From positions 46,760,027-46,824,026 of the forward strand of contig NC_079205.1 in NCBI RefSeq assembly GCF_026745355.1: a stretch of 64,000 bases of DNA, in the 5' to 3' direction. The notes beneath the pieces were generated by a model. That model did no database searches. It was not told the origin of the DNA and was given only the letters and a program-made list of their open reading frames with translations. The first letter of the stretch is position 1. Each line of letters opens with the position of its first letter. The DNA is from Beta vulgaris subsp. vulgaris (lineage: Eukaryota; Streptophyta; Magnoliopsida; Caryophyllales; Amaranthaceae). Below, in pieces: positions 56,054-64,000 of the stretch. The position numbers were made by a program, and so were the translations under genes.

Positions 56054-57780
56054 GAACAAGGTTAGAGGTTTCAAAGAAGAATAGAAGATCTAACAAGTGG
56101 GTCAATCTGATACCAGTCCTCGACAAGAACTTGGTCCGATTCAAGAGAGTCAATCTCCATACTTGATCGAGATCTGACATAAGATCAATAGACCAGACCG
56201 GCACGTACCAAAATCATATTTTGAACTGACTATACGACGCTAATTAAAACCTGTGACTAATCGAACACGGTAACCTAAGACACGGATCTGACATGAAGCA
56301 GACAAAAAAACTTGCTTGGGTCAAATAAGTACCTAATTTTGTACAACTTGTTTTTGAGCTGACTCGAAGTCAACTAAAATCTTCGATGATGATAATAGTT
56401 TTTAAAATATTAAAAAAGAAAAAAGAATGTTGAGTCAGACATTGGCTTCATGTTACTGCATTCGTGCACGATGCTAACAAGATTAGGCCTAAATAATATA
56501 TTTTGTAATTCTAAATCCTAAACTACTGGCTTGATATCACTCCGTGCATGTGTGTACGGTGCAAATCAAAATTAGATTTCATTAGTCTAGACATTAACTT
56601 TACTATTTTGCTTTTGACAAGAAGAAACAAGAGAATATCGGCAACACTAGAATAACAAGATTAAAGGAAACAAATTTAACGTGCGTAGTTGTGATCTTTT
56701 TTAATACAAGAACCCCAATCTCAAACCGAGCTGAACTCGATCCAAGTATACACGAAACCAAAATAGGTCATACAATTCCGTCTGAAACCCATGCATCCAT
56801 GGGGAACCCCAACCCGATATAGACTGACTTGAATGTGGGTCGGCCCTTACTCGATTGCACGATGACTCAAATGTGTCCCGACCTAGAAGGATTCAACTCG
56901 TACCCGGCCGGTGGGGATGTTTGACTTGAACATGACCAACCCTAACACACCTGACCCAGCGTAGGTCAACCTGAAACCCTACCGATAACCTGAATCGATA
57001 CCTCTAAACAATGTTTGGTCTAAGCCGAGTTTTGATATAATGGGAACCTCAACAAAAACCCAAAAGTTATTTACTTTTTATTATATTTACGTGAATTGGA
57101 GTCATCAATCTAATATCCCTTTTATTTAATTTGAGTTGCAACAATTTAATTTTCACACTTGTCATGCAACACTTTAACCTTTAATTTCTTTAATGATTTT
57201 CAAGTAAATATTCTAAAAAAAAATATCTTGAGAATACATGAGATTAATAACAAGACTTTATATGACTTCGTCTTTTCCACTATGTATAAGTTACTAAAGA
57301 TGGTTCAATAAAACTAAAATACACGAGTAGTACAAATAAAGTCAAATAGTTGCAACTTGCAACTTTAAAGGAAGGAGAAAGTTTATAGCAAGATCTCTAG
57401 CAATTTTATGTACTAATAAGAAAGAAATTAAGGTTATTCCCATTGGTTGGAGACCTTAACTTCATCTTTGTAAAAGAAGTTCAACTCTCAACCGTCACAA
57501 GTGCGACCCCTAATTTTCCTTGACTTGCAAATGATTTTAATCTTATCTTTTTTAAGAAAAGTACCGATAAGATGAGACTTGAGAGAGACAGATTATTATT
57601 ATTAGATGTAGTTAATTTTAAATTGAAGTAATTCCTTGGTTTTCGAATATCTTGAAACGAAGAAATTTAAACTCTTAAATAAAGACCATGGCTAGTCGTT
57701 TGTTTTCAATTCTTTTTGCGCTATTTTTTGTTTTCAATTTAATAGTCAGAGTTGTTACAAACTTACACTGTCTTCAATGA
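56054..57780. other. Intergenic region before the ankyrin gene, no gene seen
   Basis: Mostly unique AT-rich sequence. Between 56730 and 57005 it is richer in GACC/CCGAC words (for example TCGGCCCTTACTCGATTGC) and may be an old TE remnant. No ORF worth reporting. Confidence 0.5.
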
Positions 57781-57786
57781 TCTATC

Positions 57787-57796
57787 TATATATATA
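57787..57796 (+). promoter_or_regulatory. TATA box of the ankyrin-repeat gene
   Basis: TATATATATA in CTATCTATATATATATTAAA, about 145 bp before the ATG at 57934. Confidence 0.5.
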
Positions 57797-57933
57797 TTAA
57801 ATAAAAAATGAAAACTTAGATGCACCAGCAAGATGACAGCAATAGACTTTTATTTAACGACTAAATCAGTAGATGGAATTAATTCATCTTGTTCTTGTAT
57901 GATAAGTGTAAAGAACTAGAGAGTAGAGAGTAG

Positions 57934-60900
57934 ATGGAATCATTTATGTTCAGTGCAGCGGTTGATGGAGATACAAGTGTATTGAATGAGGGCATCATTG
58001 CAGAGCGAGGGGAGAATAGCTATGTAGCAAAAACACCTGATTTGGAGAACAACATTATTCATCTAGCTGTTCAAAACAAGAAATCCACATTCATTGATGC
58101 AGCTATTAATCGGTTTCCTGTTCTCCTCCAACAAAAGAATAGCAAGGGTAATACTCCCTTCCATGAAGCTGCTGAGTTGGGAAATAAGGAGACTATCATC
58201 CTACTCGTTCTCCACCTCCAAGAAACTACCAGTGATGTGCCATATTATATGGAGAAGAACAACCAAGGGGACACCCCCTTGCATGCTGCGCTTCGAGCCC
58301 AAAACTTGGATGCAGCCTATGAGTTGTTTATAATGGTCGTCCAATATCACCGAGAAGAGATATTGGCTACGCAAAACAATTCTAAGGAGACCCCTCTACA
58401 TCTCTACGTCCGATTTTGTGCTGGTAATTTTCTTACTCTCTTACTATATATTTTATCCGTTATGTGAGAGCAGCTTTTTAAGAGACGTGTTCCAATTATT
58501 TTGGAATGGAAAAAGTATGTTGTTTTTAGTTAAATTTGACACCTACCTTGTTTAAATAGATAGAGTTGGAGATTAATAAAGGAATGGATTAACAGGGCAA
58601 ATTTCATGCTGTTTTAGTCAAATAGTTGAGTTCCTATTACATTCCACATATCACATATGATGATATCAATGATAATTCATAATTTTTTAGCCAAAAGTAT
58701 ATATCTAGACAGTACAATCCACTTTCCATGATCTAATCAAGAGATTAAATTAGTTATTTATTCTCATTTTAGGATAAGCTTTATATGCATAAATCTGATT
58801 CTCCCAATGTATGTTTAATCAATAACTAGTTTACTACCAAAAGTGGTGTGATGTAGACTGTAGTGGTTGCGGACATACAAATAGTCAAATATATGATTGA
58901 AAAAAATTACCAAAAGTGTTTCACTTGGCAGTTGGCACTAATTGAATGCATTTAAGAAACATGAATAAAGTCGATTATGTATTAAGATGCACAATGTTGA
59001 ATGTCAGTAGCGTATTCAGGAATTACGGGATGGGGTACGGATGAGAAAAAATCAAATAAAACAAAATACAATACTTGAGTTGATTTACGACTAAAAATTC
59101 AAATCAAAATACAATGCCAATATCAATTAATGATTCGAATTACAACTAATTGAAAAAGACAAAAATACATAAATTTCAAATAAATAAAAATTACAAGTGC
59201 ATCCCACGATATTAATTCCAAAGTTTCTTGATTCAAATCTAGTACTTCCAAAGTTCCTTGTTTCAAATTATATTTCACAACCTCTAATTCCAAATTCAAC
59301 TAATCTCAATTCGCAATCTCTATTTCAATTTTACAAATTCTAATATCTAATTTCAATTCAAATAATCTTTAATTTCAATTCAAGTAATATCAATTCCATA
59401 TTTCACAATTGCACAACATTTAAATTACATTTTTATAATTTCTTATTCCAATTCAACATATCAATTCACATCAAGATGAAAAATCTATAATTTATAAATT
59501 AGCAGAAATAAAAAAATAAAAAAAAGAAAGTGGTGACCTGAGTTATGGCCTTCTGCCTTCCTCTAGCGAATGTGGCGACCCGCGACTGTCGTTATGGCCT
59601 CCGGGCTTCGACAAAGTGGCGACCCGCGTAGGCATGCTGCGTTATGGCCTCCGGGCTCCGGCAAAGTGGCGACAAAAAGGAACAAACGGTCCGGCAGAGG
59701 CGAAAAAGAAAGAAAGAGAGAGAAAAGAAAAGGTATGAGGGAGAGGGAGAGGGAGAGGGAGAGAAAAACGTTATACTGACCAGAGGAGAGAGAAAGAAAG
59801 GGACGCGTGATACTGAGGAGCGTCTGTCAGTCTTCAATCTTGGGCAGTGTAATTTTTTTTCTTTTTGCTTTTATTTCCTTCAACTTTTCTTTTTTTTTTT
59901 TTTGAAAATGGGGGTACAGCTGTACCCACTGTACCCCCTGTAGATCCGCCCATGTTGAATGTGCATTCAAAAAGAACATACCATTTATATAAAAGAACAC
60001 GAATTTTTTTCAACAACTTTTCTACTTTAAAAAAGAACACACGATTTAAAATTAAAGAATGTGTAAATTTATATTTATAAAAGAACAAAGGTTATAATGA
60101 AAAGAATATATAGTAAATGAACATCTACACTTAAGATAAAAGAACATACATCTTTTAAGTTTAAATTTGAAAAAGGAATCTTTAGTTGCAAAATTTAGAG
60201 AAGGAAATAACAATAATTTTTTAAAATTATAGCCTCGAAAAATGATAAAACGACATAGTTTAGAAAAGGGTGCACCATGCTCTACATGCACTTGGGTACA
60301 TGTACTTATTTGTGCTTCCCTCCTGTATCTATACTAATATATTAAAAGGCGTTCCTAAACAAGGAACGGTGTCACGTGGCTCTCTCCCTAAGTTCATTTT
60401 AGTCCATGTAATTCACATACAACAAAAAAAAAAAAAATAGAAATTACATAGTGTAGGATTTGATCCCATGACTTCAAGTTTATATACTAAAGTTTTAATC
60501 ACTAGACCAAGTGATATTTAGTGTTATAATTTCAAAGTATAATATTAATAAATGAAAATTTCTCTTACCCGGAGCATAGCCCGGGCCTAATAACTAGTTT
60601 CTTATTTAAATAAGATATGTTACAGGTGAGTTTTTGTCAATGAATTTGGAACATGCTGACAAGCGAGAGCTAATTGAAAAATTGATCACGACATATCCTC
60701 CGGCTATGCTTATTAAAGATTCGGATGGGTTGACTCCTCATATGAGGGCGGCCCAATATGGCCGTGTCCTGGTAGCATTACGGATCCTTACTTATAACAA
60801 ACAATTATCCGAATGTCGTGACATTAAAGGAAGGAGCTTTTTGCACAACTTGCGGTTGAAGATGGCTCATCTCAATGCAAGTGACAAAGAGTATACTCTA

Positions 60901-61149
60901 TGGACTTGTAATTCTATACTAAGTTTGCATGGAATTCATGCTCTTTTATTCTCACAAGACCAAGATGGAAATACACCATTACATCTAGCTATTGCTGACC
61001 GAGATTTTAATGTTGCACAATTGTTCCTTCAACAATGTGCTAAGAATGAATCAAGTGGAAGGAAGAAGTTGATCATGAGCCTCCAGAATAGTGATGGCAA
61101 AACGATATTGGACCTAATTGATTCCTTATCAGATATTCCTCCTAAACTG
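57934..61149 (+). CDS. Ankyrin-repeat protein, ACD6-like, first two exons, partial
   Basis: ACD6-type proteins have N-terminal ankyrin repeats and a C-terminal membrane (PGG) domain and act in salicylic-acid-linked defence. Exon 1 is 57934-58423 and exon 2 is 60626-61149, joined in phase 1 across a 2.2-kb intron (donor CTG|GTAATT, acceptor TTACAG). They encode about 338 aa: MESFMFSAAVDGDTSVLNEG, then ankyrin units NNIIHLAVQN, KGNTPFHEAAELGNKETI, QGDTPLHAALRAQNLDAAYE, KETPLHLYVRF, DGLTPHMRAAQYGR and DGNTPLHLAIADRDFNVA. After the donor at 61149 (CTG|GTATGT) no further exon was found to 64000. The rest is beyond the window, pushed away by LTR insertions, or lost. No stop interrupts the exons. 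The ACD6-like call rests on the repeat pattern alone. Confidence 0.75.
59005..59951. mobile_element. MULE-like element in the ankyrin-gene intron, 947 bp
   Basis: It is flanked by the 11-bp repeat ATGTTGAATGT (58994-59004 and 59952-59962). The ends CAGTAGCGTATTCAGG and CTGTAGATCCGCCC are weakly inverted. Inside are GC-rich tandem units (TTATGGCCTCCGGGCT with AAAGTGGCGACCCGCG) at 59540-59680, a GAGGGA microsatellite at 59737-59764, and a T-run before GTACCCACTGTACCCCC. Confidence 0.6.
60328..60597 (+). mobile_element. Non-autonomous Helitron in the ankyrin-gene intron, 270 bp
   Basis: It starts TCTATACTAATATATTAAAAGG after an A and ends ACCCGGAGCATAGCCCGGGCC, then TAATAACTAG before a T. The minus strand shows TGGTCTAGTGATTAAAAC (A-box-like) and TGGGATCAAATCC (B-box-like). 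It ends 28 bp before the exon 2 acceptor. Confidence 0.85.
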
Positions 61150-61226
61150 GTATGTATACGTATCATTAAAATTTGTCTTATTTAATTTTTATATGTCAAT
61201 TCTTTGGGAAAATTAAAAATTTCTGG

Positions 61227-62930
61227 CTACTTAAGATGTGTTGTATTCAACTAATTGTACTTATATGAACTTATCCAAATTTATTAAACCTTATTAATCC
61301 TTATTAGTCCTTATCAGAACTTATTTGACCTTATTTTGTGAGAGTGTCATACCTTAACTTTGTTGAACATAACTTATCTGAACTTATTTGTTGGAACACA
61401 AGGTGACACTCAAGAGGGGGGGGGGGGTTGAATTGAGTGACAAAATCTAATCGATTTTCGCAAAATCTCTGTTATGGCACTGTGTCAGGCACTGTGCAAA
61501 ATACTCGTAAATATCTGATTTGAGTTTTTGCAAAACTAAAAGTATATGAAATTGATACGCAAACACAAGATATAACGTGGTTCAATCTCACCTCTGAGAT
61601 CTACGTCCACACGAACCAAAATTCTTTTATTTCTTTGAATCCTAAAATATCAACCTTTTGATACAATAAGACTCCCCCAATACTAACCCTAGTAGTGCTC
61701 CCCAACACTTAACTCTAAGTATTTCAACTCTCTATAATTGTGAAATTACAGAAAAAAAAGATCCTCAAACATGTGCTTCTTATTCAAGCAATTTAGAGGA
61801 TAATTGCAATTGTAGAATAGTTACTCAAACTGACTCGAACAATGCTATACTCTGTGCCTTAGGAAACTGTTTTCAGCTCTTAATATCTCCAATTATTTTC
61901 TCTGAAAACGTGAGTTATGAGAATGAATTATAAACCTTTTTATAGTACATGGCCTGGATGAAAATCCTTCAAAATATATTTATCCTTTACTCCTTAATTT
62001 AAGGGATAAACCTTTTCTTTTTATCTTCAATTCTAAAAAAATAAGTTTTCCTTAAATCAATGTTTATTAATATCTTGAATAACCAATAGATTTTCTTTTT
62101 AACCCATACTCTTTTATTATCTCAAATTCTTTTTTTCAAAAAACAACTTTCGACAATCTTAATTTTTATAAACTGTTTTACTCGGTTTTTACCAAAAACA
62201 CGTTTTATGGAAAAATTCTTTTACAAAACTTTTTTATTAAAACTTTATCATTTTTAATAAACTTGCTTTTCGAATTTCAGTTTCCTTTTATATAGATATA
62301 TAATATGAACATAAATATTTATTTCCTTAACTCTAAGAAAATAATAATTATCCTAATTTTATATTTCTATATTCGGCACATAATATATCACCTAGTTCAA
62401 TTACATTACACTTTGCATAAAATAACTAAACTTAGGAATATAAACTTGGACTTCAATCTTGATTCTTCATTTCTTCAAAGTTTTCATTCATTTATTCTTT
62501 TCTCGAACATCTGTCACAAACTTTCATACCATAACATATTATATTATTTTTCATCATCAAAACTTAACATGCACATGCACAAAATTATTCTTTTTTGTCA
62601 GACCTTATTAGAACTTATTTGAACATACTTGAACGTATCTGAACTTATTTTTCTGATAAGGGCTGAAAAAAAGGTGAACATATGTGTTATATTCAACTTA
62701 TTTTTGCTTATCTGAACTTATCTGAAATAATATGAACTTATTAGACCGTACCTTATTAGTCTTTGTTAGACCTCATCTTAAATTACTTGGACTTATTAGA
62801 TCTTATTTTGTGACCGAGTCATAACTTATTTTTGCTAAACTGAACTTATCTAAACTTGTTAGTCCTTTCAAAACCTATTTGAACTTATTTTTTCTGATAA
62901 GGACTAAAAATAAGGTGAACATAACATGCC
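61227..62930. repeat. Foldback element with AACTTATT arrays, split by a solo LTR
   Basis: The left arm has GAACTTATC, CCTTATTAGTCC and ACTTATTTGACC units, and the right arm the same words. The ends GATGTGTTGTATTCAACT and AAGGTGAACATAACATGCCC are roughly inverted, related to the family at 3482-3828. Confidence 0.5.
61389..62584 (-). mobile_element. Solo LTR related to the gag-only copia element
   Basis: It starts TGTTGGAACACAAGGTGACA and follows the 49758 LTR throughout, including GTGGTTCAATCTCACCTCTG, the GGCACTGTGTCAGGCACTGTG pair near 61475 and ATCATCAAAAC near the end. It is flanked by TTATT (61384-61388 and 62585-62589). The last bases read CACAAAA instead of CACAACA. It is clearly older than the full element. 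Confidence 0.8.
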
Positions 62931-63537
62931 CTACCATCAAATATGTTTTTGTTTGCGAGACAACCTTATCCCGTTTTTTTTTGTCTACTTTAATTTTTGA
63001 GTTATAAGAAGTAGAATCAATTATCTGCTCTCGTTCTTTTTTTTTTTTTGGTCTAAACCTCCTGAATCGATTACTCTTACTTCGTGGCAATGGATTTCAA
63101 AAACTCGTACCCTTCCTTTCCTCAAGCAACAGTTATATTTCTTGGTATTTTGGTTACCATTATCTTTCCATTGCATGACTTGAACGACCAAACACCCAAT
63201 AAAGATAACCATTTTTGTTAGCATTCCTGTGAAAGGAATAACTCAACAAAAAGTTTGAGCTGAAGGTTTGGAGCCCCAAGATTGATTTTATACTTTATCA
63301 AACCCCTCACATATAAAAAGCCCATCAGGCCTAAAGTGTAGATGCATCATAAGCCCCCTTATAATCCCAACTAAGTATTTCACTTTGGCAAGGATGGGAA
63401 AATGAGATTTGAACTCATGACGTTCTTGTCACGCTGGCTTTGATACCATGTCAAAGGACCAACTCAGCCAATATCTTAAATTGATTATTGGAGCTCTAAG
63501 ATTGATTTTATATCTTATCACCCTCCTCTATCAAACT
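62931..63537. other. Intergenic, unclassified repeat-like sequence
   Basis: AAGATTGATTTTATA occurs twice (near 63279 and 63499). A GAACTCATGACG and TTTGATACCATGTC stretch near 63414-63453 looks tRNA-Met related but has no LTR next to it. No gene seen. Confidence 0.4.
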
Positions 63538-64000
63538 TGTAATAACCTGCACCAAGACATCTGCTTAAATAAATAACTATGTAATCACAGAAACTCTATT
63601 ACTCGGGTGAACTATTACTTAGAACCCCCTATAAGCCTAAGCTAAAGAGAATGAACATTTTACAAATTTAAAACTATTTAAACTTAGTTATAAGAGAACT
63701 ATCTTGAATTTCATAATTAGAAATATTATTATAAATGAAAATATTACAAGGTTTCCAAAAATTATCCAGCAAGTTAATCAATAGACAATTCAAGTCATAA
63801 CAAAAACAACCATCATGCATACGTATCAATAGTCAGTTGCAAAATGATAATCAACCACCCCCATAAGGGCAAGTTCAAAGAATAAAACACAAGTCAGCAA
63901 AGCTTAGTACATAAGTAAATATTAGGAAATATTATAATGACCGGAATAAGTTTTTTACAATTACTTTTTTCAAATAACTCTTTCAAGAAAAATATGAGAT
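63538..64000 (-). mobile_element. LTR start of a gypsy element related to 27344-38788, cut by the window edge
   Basis: It begins TGTAATAACCTGC and later has ACAAGTCAGCAAAGCTTAGT, parallel to CGTAATCAGCAAAGCTGAGT in the complete LTRs. Strand is inferred from that similarity. Confidence 0.55.

Noticed and set aside
59570..59943. ORFs rich in Arg/Glu/Lys and on the other strand Ser/Phe
   Set aside because: Produced by GC-rich tandem units and a GAGGGA microsatellite in the MULE-like element.
63414..63453. tRNA-Met-like or primer-binding-like stretch
   Set aside because: No LTR abuts it and no cloverleaf could be drawn. It was left as unclassified repeat.

Overview
This is a plant nuclear window, almost certainly eudicot. 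It is AT-rich, its genes have GT-AG introns, and nearly every plant transposon class is present (Stowaway, PIF/Harbinger, hAT-like, MULE-like, Helitron, Ty3/gypsy chromovirus, Ty1/copia, Cassandra TRIM, SINE/LINE-like). I cannot name the species. Most of the window is nested transposons, and only four host loci are supported.

Host loci. (1) Bases 397-3306, minus strand: the first five exons of peptide:N-glycanase (PNG1); the catalytic exons lie beyond base 1. (2) About 39.03-41.3 kb, plus strand: telo-box sequences followed by three U14 C/D-box snoRNA copies, with a decayed fourth copy at 44.0 kb in a duplicated segment. (3) Bases 45460-48691, plus strand: a two-exon BAHD-family protein resembling the CER2/CER26 group, with HxxxD but no recognisable DFGWG. 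(4) Bases 57934-61149, plus strand: the first two exons of an ankyrin-repeat, ACD6-like gene; its membrane-domain exons are not visible here.

Transposon layout. 0-3.5 kb: MITEs in PNG1 introns. 3.9-4.5 kb: a SINE split by a MITE. 4.8-8.3 kb: a foldback MITE holding a 3-kb solo LTR, which holds a Pack-MULE with an NAD-isocitrate dehydrogenase exon. 9.1-10.6 kb: a Helitron and a complete Cassandra element with 5S rRNA-like LTRs. 11.2-15.1 kb: an hAT-like element containing a Harbinger element containing a solo LTR. 15.1-26.0 kb: five more Harbinger-family elements at several stages of decay, mixed with Helitrons. 27.3-38.8 kb: a full-length Ty3/gypsy chromovirus on the minus strand with target duplication GTAAT, frameshifted gag-pol and an extra acidic ORF before gag, inserted in a foldback element. 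41.3-43.7 kb: three-layer hAT-type nesting in the U14 locus. 49.8-56.0 kb: a gag-only copia element on the minus strand with target duplication GATGT. 61.4-62.6 kb: a related solo LTR. 63.5 kb to the end: the start of an LTR related to the gypsy element.

The host genes show no sign of acting together. The common theme is transposon interplay: autonomous-to-MITE derivation in Harbinger, a captured host exon, Helitrons carrying tRNA-like A/B boxes, and a palindromic GGCACTGTGCC motif scattered through the copia element. The LTR pairs differ largely by short indels, so some frameshifts may be assembly errors. All boundaries were read by eye; no alignment or search was run.
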